A stretch of 38,750 bases of DNA. Origin: an uncultured Bacteroidota bacterium (GTDB taxonomy: Bacteria; Bacteroidota; Bacteroidia; Chitinophagales; Chitinophagaceae). Shown here piece after piece: positions 1 to 9,100 of this stretch; position 1 is the first letter of the stretch; every line of letters starts with the position of its first letter. The notes under the pieces were generated by a model. That model had not been told where the DNA came from and did not search any database. It saw nothing but the letters and a program-made list of their open reading frames with translations. Made by a program: the position numbers and the translations under genes. The stretch is from assembly GCA_946479615.1 (NCBI GenBank), contig CAMLGR010000026.1:1-38750 (forward strand). The letters run 5' to 3'.

Positions 1-869
1 TGATCGCTTATACTATTCCCACCCAAACCGGCTTTCCCAGCATTTTAAAAAATTCACCTGCACTGGTTCAAAATACATCTGCTGAAATCGAGATCAGTAC
101 CAGTAATATCAGGGAAAAGGATTTTGAATGGCGCAGTTCTTTTAATCTGACGGTCCCGAAAAATAAACTGATCAGTTTTCCCGGTATTGAATCATCCAGT
201 TATGGCGATCATACATTTATCGTAGGACAATCCTTAAACCTTGCGTGGGGATACCGCACCAGGGGCGTGGATCCCTTAACAGGCATTTACCAGATACTGG
301 ATAAAGACGGGAATATAATTGATCTGAATGACAGGATCCCCGGACGTGAAGACCTTGTAAAACTGGGTAGTTATGATCCTATTTTCTATGGCGGACTTGA
401 AAACAGTTTCCGGTTTCGTAATTGGAGGGCCGAATTTTTTATACAGTTTGTCAGGCAAATGGGCCAGCTTTCCATCTATCCACAGTCCATTCCAGCCGGA
501 ACTTTTCCATTCAATCAACCGGCTTACCTGGCAAGCAGGTGGCAGGCCAAAGGAGACCTGTCGCCTTACCAGCGTTATACACAGGATGCCGGTTCGCTGG
601 CTACTATTGCAGGAACGCTGTATTCCACCAGCGATGCTGCATTTACCGACGCTTCTTTCCTACGTTTAAAAACAGTTTCATTTTCATATACATTACCATT
701 CAGGTGGAGCAGCCGGTTACGTTTCACGAATATCCGTCTGTATGCAGAAGCGCAAAACCTGCTGACGATCACTCCTTACAAAGGGAATGATCCGGAGAAC
801 AATCATTTCAACGGAATTGCTTTGCCTCCTTTAAAAACGATAGCTGTGGGCATACAGGCTTCATTATAA
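1..869 (+). CDS. SusC/RagA-type TonB-dependent outer-membrane receptor, C-terminal part (5' end outside window)
   Basis: The reading frame is open from base 3 to the TAA at 867-869, so only about the last 288 residues of a roughly 1000-residue receptor are present. The visible part looks like the end of a SusC beta-barrel: alternating aromatic and polar strands, a GVDPLTGIYQ-type loop, the usual YDPIFYGGLENSF barrel stretch, and a final strand ending in an aliphatic-rich tail (GIQASL). SusC proteins import glycans or peptides across the outer membrane with TonB energy and a SusD lid. The stop lies 10 bp before the SusD-like gene on the same strand, the standard susC-susD order. A methionine-like GTG at 267 is internal and not a real start. 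The substrate cannot be told from this fragment. Confidence 0.93.
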   Translation, partial: IAYTIPTQTGFPSILKNSPALVQNTSAEIEISTSNIREKDFEWRSSFNLTVPKNKLISFPGIESSSYGDHTFIVGQSLNLAWGYRTRGVDPLTGIYQILDKDGNIIDLNDRIPGREDLVKLGSYDPIFYGGLENSFRFRNWRAEFFIQFVRQMGQLSIYPQSIPAGTFPFNQPAYLASRWQAKGDLSPYQRYTQDAGSLATIAGTLYSTSDAAFTDASFLRLKTVSFSYTLPFRWSSRLRFTNIRLYAEAQNLLTITPYKGNDPENNHFNGIALPPLKTIAVGIQASL

Positions 870-879
870 ACACCCGGTT

Positions 880-2289
880 ATGAGTGCAAGAAATACTTTC
901 GCTGCTTTGATACCCATTTTAACAGGAATGCTGTTAGCAGCTTCCTGCAAAAAATTCGTGGAGCTTCCTCCCCCGATCAATCCCGTGCCCAGCGTGGTAG
1001 TTTTTAAAGATGATTCTACAGCTACCGGTACGATCACCGGTATATATAGTGAAATGATGAACCTGGCCGGTCAATTATCAGCCAGCGGGGCCACTCTGTA
1101 TGGGGGTATGTCTGCCGATGAATTCACTTATTATTCTCATGGTGTAAATGATGAATTCGTAAAGAACCAGATCACGCCTACCAGTCATGAGAATATATCT
1201 AAATTCTTTTGGGATCCTTTATATAAATATATCTACACTGCGAATCTCTGCCTGGAAGGTTTAAGTAAATCCGCCACGCTTACTCCTTCAGTGAAAACAA
1301 GATTAATGGGCGAAGCGAAACTGGTACGTGCTTTTTGTTATTTCCATCTTGTCAATTTATTCGGAGATGTCCCGATGCCTTTAACATCCGATTACAGGGA
1401 TAATATAAGCATGGCCCGTTCACCTGTAACAACGGTGTATACGCAAATAATTGCCGACCTGAAAGATGCTCAACGGATACTGATGGCTGAATATCCTTCC
1501 CCGGACAAAGTGAGGCCCAATAAATGGACTGCGACCGCTTTGCTTGCCAGGGTGTATCTGTATCGCAAGGACTGGATCAATGCAGAAGAGTGTGCTACGG
1601 CTGTTATCGATTCGGGTGGGTATGCCATCGAAAGTAACCTGAACAATGTATTTCGTAAAGAAAGTACAGAGACCATCTGGCAATTACTTCCTGTCAATCC
1701 TTTATATAATACGCAGGAAGGAAGACTGATCTTACCTTCTACGAACAGCACTACCCCCACGTATCTGATAACAACCGGTCTTTTGAATGCTTTCGAGCCG
1801 AACGATAACCGGAAAGTATCATGGATCAATTCCCGTATCTATCCGCCGAACCAGCAGCCAGCGCCACTTCCTGTTTATTACGCTGCGAAGTATAAGGTAG
1901 CTAAAACAGTTGCAGGTACGGTAGCAGAGTATTACGTAGTATTTCGCCTGGCGGAACAATACCTTATACGGGCTGAGGCAAGGGCGCAGCAAAATAAAAT
2001 AACGGAAGCGCAGGATGATATCAATATGATCCGCCAGCGGGCCAATCTTACTGCTACCACCGCCGATGACCAGGCAACTCTTTTAACTGCGATAGAACAG
2101 GAACGAAGGGTTGAGTTGTTTGCAGAATGGGGCAATCGCTGGTATGACCTGAAGAGAACGAACCGGGCCGATGCCGTATTGGGTGCATTGAAACCGGCTA
2201 CCTGGCAGCCGACCGACGTGTTATGGCCGATACCTGTGAGCCAGATCAGCGCCAATCCATTTCTAACGCAGAATCCAGGTTATAATTAA
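880..2289 (+). CDS. SusD/RagB-family outer-membrane lipoprotein
   Basis: A 469-residue protein with a lipoprotein signal: a hydrophobic core then LLAASC, with Cys23 as the predicted lipidated residue. The following KKFVELPPPINPVP stretch and the alpha-helical TPR-like body (for example EAKLVRAFCYFHLVNLFGDVPMP and the C-terminal ERRVELFAEWGNRWYDLKRT) are hallmarks of SusD. SusD proteins sit on the cell surface and act as the lid that loads substrate into the partner SusC. The ATG is 10 bp after the SusC stop, so the two are surely co-transcribed. No glycoside hydrolase or peptidase follows in the operon, so the substrate is unknown. Confidence 0.95.
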   Translation: MSARNTFAALIPILTGMLLAASCKKFVELPPPINPVPSVVVFKDDSTATGTITGIYSEMMNLAGQLSASGATLYGGMSADEFTYYSHGVNDEFVKNQITPTSHENISKFFWDPLYKYIYTANLCLEGLSKSATLTPSVKTRLMGEAKLVRAFCYFHLVNLFGDVPMPLTSDYRDNISMARSPVTTVYTQIIADLKDAQRILMAEYPSPDKVRPNKWTATALLARVYLYRKDWINAEECATAVIDSGGYAIESNLNNVFRKESTETIWQLLPVNPLYNTQEGRLILPSTNSTTPTYLITTGLLNAFEPNDNRKVSWINSRIYPPNQQPAPLPVYYAAKYKVAKTVAGTVAEYYVVFRLAEQYLIRAEARAQQNKITEAQDDINMIRQRANLTATTADDQATLLTAIEQERRVELFAEWGNRWYDLKRTNRADAVLGALKPATWQPTDVLWPIPVSQISANPFLTQNPGYN

Positions 2290-2624
2290 CGCTCTTTAAA
2301 ATATTCCAGCCACCATGAGGAGACCTCCCGCAAGGGTCCTTTTCGAAACCATTGCCATTAAACCTATCCTTACCTGAAAAATGTTCCTGCAGCACTGTTG
2401 TATGATTATAGAGATCCTTGCTTGCCGGTGGAATTATTACATATAAAATTAAAGCCATCATTGCAATAACAATGATGGCCTGTGAATCAACTCTTGTAAT
2501 TTTTCCAGTGGTTTATTCTTAATCATGTAACGCCTGTTGTTTGCCTAGTACCCGGTCTATATTCCCTGTTTTGTTTACAGCAACAAACCCCGCAACGCCT
2601 ATGATTCTGACTGGATGGCTGTTA
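2290..2624. other. Intergenic region between convergent SusD and cysteine-pair protein genes
   Basis: This 335-bp stretch lies between the ends of two convergent transcription units. The only clear structure is the hairpin at 2454-2479. A short minus-strand frame of 71 codons (2246-2461) overlaps the SusD end and has no recognisable features, so I do not call it. Confidence 0.6.
2454..2479 (-). terminator. Rho-independent terminator-like hairpin
   Basis: The arms GCCATCATTG and CAATGATGGC form a perfect 10-bp stem with a 6-nt loop. On the minus strand the stem is followed by a T-rich tract (TTTAATTTTATAT), so it probably ends the transcript of the minus-strand genes at 2625-3432. It could also stop read-through from the plus-strand susCD pair. 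Confidence 0.65.
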
Positions 2625-2930
2625 TTATAACAAACGACGGTACCTGGATTCGACGATCGTAGTAACATCCGGCAAAGATGGATCATCATCGTTAGGCAAT
2701 GCTTTGATCTCACAAAAGATAATCCCTAATGCCGGCGGGCAATCAGGAAAATTATTGGGATCTAATGAATAATAACCGGGATCGCACATTTCGAGAAGGC
2801 CCCCATTATAATCATACCATTTATAATTGAGCATTTTCTTTTTGTGCGTGATACTTTTTTTTACTACACTGAATGAACTGGTGGCAATAGCAAATACTAT
2901 CGCCAGCAAACAAATCACATACTTTTTCAT
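2625..2930 (-). CDS. Small secreted cysteine-pair protein (copy 1)
   Basis: A 101-residue protein with a clear signal peptide: MKKY, a hydrophobic core, then SSFSVVKKS. The mature part is acidic-aromatic with Cys49, Cys64 and Cys73; the last two fit the pattern C-x8-C-E-I-K. The same layout (MKK, hydrophobic core, S-S/A-F-S/T, a KK pair, an aromatic-Tyr stretch, then C-x(7-9)-C-[EQ]-[IL]) recurs at 15839, 16983, 17589 and 33069, so I place it in one family. Its layout recalls the small secreted proteins of Bacteroidota annotated as DUF6520, but I cannot confirm membership. It lies 49 bp downstream of a MauE-like gene on the same strand, probably in one operon. Function unknown; the cysteine pair suggests an exported disulfide loop. 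Confidence 0.8.
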   Translation of the reverse strand: MKKYVICLLAIVFAIATSSFSVVKKSITHKKKMLNYKWYDYNGGLLEMCDPGYYSLDPNNFPDCPPALGIIFCEIKALPNDDDPSLPDVTTIVESRYRRLL

Positions 2931-2979
2931 AATGAAAGTTTAAAGGTTTAATTAATTACCTGCCCCTACGGGTTAACTT

Positions 2980-3432
2980 TCATGTAAATACTGCCTGTTC
3001 TGTTGTCTCTTTGTTTTCTGCTATAGATCGTTTCCGGGAAAGCCAAATACCGGTGAGGGCAAGCAGGGTAAAGAATATATTGAAAACCAGGTGCTGTTTC
3101 CAGGTCATTTGTTTCAACACCCCGCCACAACTGCAAGGACGGTCCGGTGTGAAATAGATCATGTAACTCAAATAGCCGGTAAAAACCAACATGATGATCA
3201 GCGAGGCCCACAATCCTGCTCTCCTGCTTCGTGGAAAAAAAAGCAATAACGCAATAGCCAGTTCTGCTATAGGTAATGCCCAGGCAACAAAAAAAGCATA
3301 GCTTCCTATTAATGGTGACCTCGATAATACATAACGAAAATTTGCAAACTCGAATAGTTTGCTGGTGGCTGTATAAACAAATAATAATATGAAAACTGCA
3401 GCGACAATCTCTGCGAGCCGTCTCCTTTTCAT
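2980..3432 (-). CDS. MauE/DoxX-like redox-associated membrane protein (copy 1)
   Basis: A 150-residue protein with four predicted membrane helices at about residues 7-23, 45-66, 74-94 and 115-132. Between helices 3 and 4 it carries PCSCGGVLKQMTWKQHL, with Cys100 and Cys102 forming a C-x-C pair followed by GG. This arrangement is typical of Bacteroidota MauE/DoxX-type proteins; MauE itself is needed for disulfide formation in methylamine dehydrogenase. The gene is followed directly by a secreted cysteine-pair protein, and a close paralog (16496-16945) sits among three such proteins, so a role in oxidising or isomerising their cysteines is a reasonable inference, not shown. Helix positions are by eye. 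Confidence 0.85.
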   Translation of the reverse strand: MKRRRLAEIVAAVFILLFVYTATSKLFEFANFRYVLSRSPLIGSYAFFVAWALPIAELAIALLLFFPRSRRAGLWASLIIMLVFTGYLSYMIYFTPDRPCSCGGVLKQMTWKQHLVFNIFFTLLALTGIWLSRKRSIAENKETTEQAVFT

Positions 3433-3732
3433 TTTTTAAAGGTGGAGAAAACTCCTTGCCTCAGCAAAATGAAAAACCTTTGCGATCGGGAATAAAAGTT
3501 TTGCATCCGGGAAGATGATTGTCTGTAGTGTATTTGTAAAGAAAAAAATATAGTTTATCGCCAGTTATAGAAGCTATGATCCTGCCATTCCCTTCTGAAA
3601 AGTGATCCTGCACACCTGCTTCCACCCCATGCAAAGATTTTTTAACATGATTCTTTTTAGTACTGCTGCTTTGTTTTCAAGTCTTACTACTATGAGGTGA
3701 TGCTATAATTCAACTGCCAACAGACAAAAATT
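3433..3732. other. Divergent intergenic region, likely promoters for the MauE-like and FecR-N genes
   Basis: This 300-bp gap separates the minus-strand MauE/cysteine-protein pair from the plus-strand FecR N-domain gene. It must hold promoters in both directions. I see AT-rich tracts but no Bacteroidota promoter pair (TTTG / TAnnTTTG) that I would defend and no clear operator. Confidence 0.45.
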
Positions 3733-4062
3733 ATGCAACAATTACCAGTATATAATAACGATAAAATAATATCCGATGGATTTATTATCGTGGATCTTAT
3801 TACAAAATATATCTTCGGTTCACTTGCCCCGGAAGAACATGATCAGCTTGATATATGGGTAGCAACCAGCGATGAAAATATGCGTCTTTTCGAGAACCTG
3901 ACCGATGGAAAGAAAACACAACTTGCTTTATCTGTCCTGCATGAAGCGGGCGAAGAAGGGCTCAAGGCCCTTAAAAAAATAAAAAAGAAATTACAGTTCA
4001 CCGCCTCCCGCCATAGCTCCAGCTTTCTTAACCGTATGCTGCAATTTACCCTGGCCGCCTGA
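3733..4062 (+). CDS. Stand-alone FecR-type anti-sigma N-terminal domain without membrane helix (copy 1)
   Basis: A 109-residue protein that aligns by eye with the first 85 or so residues of the complete FecR protein at 25020-26252: both have an I-x-x-L-I-x-x-Y-I stretch, then P-x-E-H-x-x-L-D-x-W, then SD-x-NMRLFE-x-LTD and a basic L-K-K-x-KK segment. In FecR this N-terminal domain binds the ECF sigma factor in the cytoplasm and is followed by a membrane helix. Here the protein ends about where the helix would begin (tail LQFTLAA), so it should be a soluble cytosolic protein. An ECF sigma gene follows 281 bp downstream on the same strand, its likely partner. It could be a functional soluble anti-sigma or a remnant; recurrence at 15253 and 29293 favours function. 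Confidence 0.72.
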   Translation: MQQLPVYNNDKIISDGFIIVDLITKYIFGSLAPEEHDQLDIWVATSDENMRLFENLTDGKKTQLALSVLHEAGEEGLKALKKIKKKLQFTASRHSSSFLNRMLQFTLAA

Positions 4063-4343
4063 TGCAAAAAGAGTATTATCAATGAAGAAATTACTCCCGA
4101 TTGAAGATAACAAATAGCACTAGGGGTATTTGTTTATCGCCTAATAGTATTTACCTTTATCCTGTAACAACGTTCTGATCCTTATAACCTGGTAGCTCAC
4201 GGACATTAATAAAACATCGGGTTATCCCAGTACAAGACCTTGCTAACCCAGAGCCGATCCTGCTAACACTGCCAATTAAGGAAAAGCGTATTAAAATCCG
4301 GTTCCTTCGAAGGATAATATCAACTTAAAAACTGCTTCCTGCT

Positions 4344-4937
4344 TTGCATTCTTCAGGGAATGAAATACAACAGTATACTGATGCATTTCGCCGCGGCGAA
4401 GAAAAGGGCTTTACCTATTTCTTCAGGCAGCTTTATCCTGCTCTCCTGTATTTTTCCTTCCGTATTGTAAAGGACAGGACTATCGCCGAGGATATAGTAG
4501 AAGAATCATTTATTAAAATATGGGAGCGGCACTCCCAGTTCAGCCATCCCAAGGTGATCAGCGCCTGGCTATATACGACTGTACGAAATGGATCACTGAA
4601 CCGCCTGGAGAAGGAAAAGAGAGAACAGGAACATAAGGGGAAATTAGCGGAACAGCCATTGCCACAAGAAGAATCTACCCTGAATGCCATTATTCGCTCG
4701 GAAGTAATACGGGAAGTGCATGCTTCGATAGAAACATTGCCCCGCGCCTGCCGGACCATTTTTCAAATGATGTATATCAGGGGCATGACGGTAAGGGAAA
4801 TTGCTGAAGAGCTGAAACTTTCTACCAGTACGGTGAAGAACCAGAAAGCAAGAGGGCTCTCCATTCTCAGAAAAAGATTTCCGCATATTTCAGTTGCCAT
4901 TTTTATTATGCTGCTCAACGAATTTGCCCGGTGCTAA
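4344..4937 (+). CDS. ECF RNA polymerase sigma-70 factor (copy 1)
   Basis: A 197-residue sigma factor of the Bacteroidota Sus-linked ECF type. Region 2 is seen as DAFRRGEEKGFTYFF through AEDIVEESFIKIWER and ISAWLYTTVRNGSLN; region 4 is ETLPRACRTIFQMMYIRGMTVREIAEELKLSTSTVKNQKARG, with a clear helix-turn-helix. The start is a TTG at 4344; it gives an N-terminus (HSSGNEIQQYTDAF) matching in length those of the two other sigma factors in the window, and no in-frame ATG lies nearby. The upstream neighbour is a membrane-free FecR N-domain protein instead of a full FecR, and no SusC follows, so the usual surface-signalling route is missing. Target promoters are unknown. Confidence 0.92.
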   Translation: MHSSGNEIQQYTDAFRRGEEKGFTYFFRQLYPALLYFSFRIVKDRTIAEDIVEESFIKIWERHSQFSHPKVISAWLYTTVRNGSLNRLEKEKREQEHKGKLAEQPLPQEESTLNAIIRSEVIREVHASIETLPRACRTIFQMMYIRGMTVREIAEELKLSTSTVKNQKARGLSILRKRFPHISVAIFIMLLNEFARC

Positions 4938-4983
4938 AAACAGGCTTTTAAGGACCGCAGTAACCCGTCATTCTCCATTCTTT

Positions 4984-6186
4984 TTATATTTCTTTACCGC
5001 TTACTGATCCTTTAACAGGCATGTGATTCCTTCCATCCAATCGTAAAAAATACAGCATAAGCATCAGCAATAATGTTCCTGCTCCTGCCACTTTAGGAAT
5101 ATTAACTGGACCTGTCCTGAATATTTCTTCAATCGTCTTAATAAGTACAAAAGAGATAATCGAACCTATAAATAGCACTTTCGTCATATTCATTCCCTTG
5201 GTTGAATCATCATGCCGGATATTTTTCAGGTTACCTTCGATGAAATAGATGCGGGCATTGGTCCGGTAATAATTATAAAACCCAAAAACGATAAATATAG
5301 GTAGTAAATAAAGGAAAATATGTTCAGATCTTTTCAAGATCATGGCTTCGTTTTCATTAGCATGCACCTCATCCTTTTTTAAGGCACTCTCTTGTCGGAT
5401 AACAGGAGGTGTATTTACGACTATCTTACCTGTATCCGCCATACTCATCGTCAGTTCAGTCCCTGGCTTTGCCAGGGGGTTAAATTCTTTAACAATATTC
5501 CATCCACCCGCTGCTACGGTTACAACAAGCATTGCATAAAAGACAAAAAGGATAATCCTATCAACCGACCTTATAACATTAGCATCTATTTGTTTTATCA
5601 CTACATGTATAGCATAACTTAACCCAAATTTCTTTCGCTTTTCATTCAGAGACAGCTCTTCTCCTTGATTATCTGCAGCTTCCGGACGCTGTTCTTCTTT
5701 TACAGGATTAACAACTTTATAAGCAATGTTCAGGATAGAATGTATCCTTTCAATCAAATCTTTGTGGAAATGAGTACCTTCTTCCGGTTTGCAGATGAAT
5801 TTTTCATTCTCTCTCAATTCAATCCCAGGTAAACCATTATTGTTACTGACAAACAGTATTGGTGCAGTGACGCCTTTCTTCCGAAGAAAATTTCTGAATA
5901 CCAATCCTATCCCATCAGTGCCGCCATCTTTCAGATTCACATCAATAATAAACAGGTCGGCATCGATATATGTTTTTACGATTTCTTCAAATTCGGTAGC
6001 CCTCATACGATCTATGACAGAATGATAATTGTAAAAATCAAACCTGTATTTTTCACTATCATCAATGAAAGAAGGATATATGCTCACTTTATTTCCATAT
6101 TCAACCTCTATTGCATTCTTAATGCCTGAAAATTGCTTTTCGGCATCTTCAAGAACCAGGATCTTTTTTGGCCTTTGTTCGCTCAT
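4984..6186 (-). CDS. Receiver-domain protein fused to four membrane helices
   Basis: A 400-residue protein. Residues 5-155 form a response-regulator receiver domain with the full set of expected residues: acidic Glu13-Asp14 after strand 1, phospho-acceptor Asp82 in FIIDVNL, Ser114 after strand 4 and Lys133 in FICKPEEG. The insert between strands 1 and 3 is longer than usual. Instead of a DNA-binding or enzymatic output, the C-terminal half has about four membrane helices near 209-227, 288-306, 333-352 and 364-385, with a soluble loop between the first two. The ATG overlaps the stop of the 1427-residue upstream gene (ATGA), so the two are translationally coupled and probably work together. I infer that phosphorylation controls the membrane part; whether that part is a channel, transducer or anchor cannot be seen. 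Confidence 0.82.
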   Translation of the reverse strand: MSEQRPKKILVLEDAEKQFSGIKNAIEVEYGNKVSIYPSFIDDSEKYRFDFYNYHSVIDRMRATEFEEIVKTYIDADLFIIDVNLKDGGTDGIGLVFRNFLRKKGVTAPILFVSNNNGLPGIELRENEKFICKPEEGTHFHKDLIERIHSILNIAYKVVNPVKEEQRPEAADNQGEELSLNEKRKKFGLSYAIHVVIKQIDANVIRSVDRIILFVFYAMLVVTVAAGGWNIVKEFNPLAKPGTELTMSMADTGKIVVNTPPVIRQESALKKDEVHANENEAMILKRSEHIFLYLLPIFIVFGFYNYYRTNARIYFIEGNLKNIRHDDSTKGMNMTKVLFIGSIISFVLIKTIEEIFRTGPVNIPKVAGAGTLLLMLMLYFLRLDGRNHMPVKGSVSGKEI

Positions 6187-9100
6187 AGTTCGCTTTTTGG
6201 TTTAGGAGTAAGATCAATCGTTATGTGAAAAATTGAATTCTTATCAGTCGAATGAATCAGTCTTTCCATGTTTAGCCTGTCCAATGTATCATTACACATC
6301 TGAATACCTCCATACTGCTTCTGAATTGATTTGTTCTCATATTCATTTTCAGTCTTGTTGCTAATCGTTATATGACTTTCAGTCAACTCAATTGCCAAAT
6401 GTTTTTCGCCCAGCCGGGGACTATATTTTTTCATATTGATGATCAGCTCGGGCAAAATCACGTTGTAAATAGCCGGGTAAATCATTATGACTGACCCTGA
6501 TGAATCAATTCCCTTCAATTTTACCTGTGGAAAAGAAATGGCCCTGCCTCCTAAAAACGGATCTTCCATGATATTCATGATCAGCATAAAGAGATCCCGG
6601 TTTAGAAAAGGTCTTTTTTCCAGGTCATATATCGTTTCTTTTGCCCTGATCTGCCCCTTAATGGCCCTGTTGACTATAGAATGAAGCGCCAGGTTTTTTT
6701 GAACGTTATTTTGTTTTCCCAACTCTTCTGCATAATCCTGCTGTGCCCTCAGATAGTCGACCACACCATGCCTGAGCTTTTTTTGAGACACTTTAAATTC
6801 TCTTGCTTCCAGCACTTCAATGAAAGCATCGCTTTCAAATTGCTTTTGGAGATATTCAAAGACCTGTTGCTTGATAAGCAATAATAATCTCACCTTTTCT
6901 ACATTAATGAGGTCGAGAAAATCTCCTGAACTATGGATCGTTCCCGGACAACCTATTGCCAGGACCGCTTGTCCATTGCCTTTATATTGATGCTGGGCCC
7001 CCGGCTGCAGGATGGTAAAGCGGAAGAATAGTAATGCGCCCGATTCCCTGATCATGTTAACCCCTATTTCTTCCTTTTGATAATCTTTGCGAATCGCTGA
7101 AATCATAATGGGCGCCGTCTCTTTATCATCCCCATTTATAATTGCCGGGAAATATTCTTCACTCAACCCAATAAACTCTTCGTCTTTCTTTGCTATGGCA
7201 ATAAATGATTGCAGGTTCCCTTCTTTACAATCCAATAAACCATATAACATATTGTAGATAAATCCATCCTTACGAAGTTTTACCTCGCGTCCCTCCATTT
7301 CCGCTTCTGACTCTTCTGATAAAATAGTAAATACATTATCCGCGATCACCGACTTGTTTTCCTCGCGTTCCTTGTACTCGATAAAAAAAGCATATTGCAG
7401 GCCAGGGCCAATGATATCACAAGTGGCATTGAGAATCCTTCTCAACTGCTCATTGAATCGTTGTTCCACTGAATCTACTTCTCCCTGTTTATCTTTCGTC
7501 GAAGATTGCAGTAAGGAAATAGTGTAAAGCATGGAAACAATGGAATTTTCTATTTCCTGGAAAACGTCCGGAGAATAAAATTTCTTTGCCTGGTTAAGAA
7601 ATTCAAGAAAATGGCGAATCTCCAATGAATCCGAATCGGGGTTTCGCAGGTATTTCTTTAAGATGAACTCTTTAAATTCCGCCTTCCGGTGTTCCTCAGG
7701 TACGTTTTTCCTGTTATTATCCAATACCGTCTTTATTTTATCAAGCAGTTCGTTAAAGCTGATGGATTCTTCAAAAAGGATGCGTTTAATTTTGGCGAGA
7801 TAGAGGTTTTCAAAATAATCGATGGCGCCCAATTTGTTTTTGATTTCTTCAATTTCAGTACAGCTAATATCCGCCCGGAAAATATCCCTGATCCTATCAA
7901 GCAAGGATTTTTCCTTATCGAGGTTGCGGATATATAATCTTTTCAGGTGGTTTAAAAGGAAATTATTCTCTGATTTTAATACGCGCCAAAAGACGAAATA
8001 GGGATCGGTTAAGATCCTTCTTAAAGAAACCGGGTATTCCAGGTTACCTGTCATTTCAGGCAATACATTGGCCTGATTCAGCAGGCCCTCCAGCCGGATG
8101 GAACGAACAGGATTGTTAAAAAGAAGCTCCTTGTAACAATTAAGAAAAAAATATTTAAGCGTCTTTATTTGCCTTAGCTGGTATTGGCAATTCAATAACT
8201 GTCTTTGATAAAATTTATCTTCATTTTCTACCAGAGGTATATTGAGTTGACGCTTATAAAGCCTTATCAGATCTCTTTCGGTAAGCAGTTCGCGCCTGAG
8301 ATGGCCAATAAATTTATCCGAGATAATAAAATTGGAATTCAGCTCAATAGACCTGCGCAAAAAGAATTTCAGTTTCCGAAGATCGGAAAAGGAGAATCGT
8401 ATCCTTTTCTTCTTTATTGCCTTTTTATATGCCTGATGGCTGACTTCGATCAATTCCTGATTTACGTAATAGAAAATCGTCTCATAAATATTGTGATAAA
8501 ACTTGAAGGGAGAATTGCTTAGTATACCAACGACCAGGTAGCGAACAATATCAGCTTCGATTTCCGGCTTTCGACCACTTTCATTTTCTTCTTTCGCATT
8601 AAAATAACATTTCAGTTTATCTTCATTTGTAAGATCACTGATCAATTGCAACAGGTCACTATTGGTAAAAGATTTTCCGTTTTCAAAGCTGGTAAACCAG
8701 GTACTGATATCATGAAATACTTCCAGGCCAATCAGGTCACGCTCCTGGTAAGTATATCTCTTTTCATAGTATTCAAATGTGGAACGATCTCCGCAAAATG
8801 GAGAGTACGCCAGCTCGCGATACTTATATTCTCTTTCGAATACAATCAGCTCGCGGGGTAATCTTTGATGAATTTCATTACCTACATACATTTTCATCGC
8901 ATCCAGGCTGCATTCGTCGAAGATCGAGTTCAAAGCACTAAGTCTTTTCTCAAGCGGGTTGCCGGAATGGGTCGGATCCACCAGCGGTACGTTTAACTTG
9001 GAAAAAGCTATGAAACAACCCTTTGCATGCGGATTTTTCTCTGTAGCCAGTTTCCGGTTCAATTCATGTTTAGTTAACTCCGTGGTGCGATCGATTATTG

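Noticed and set aside
2246..2461. 71-codon minus-strand frame at the SusD 3' end
   Set aside because: Overlaps the SusD end antisense and runs into the terminator hairpin; no protein-like features.
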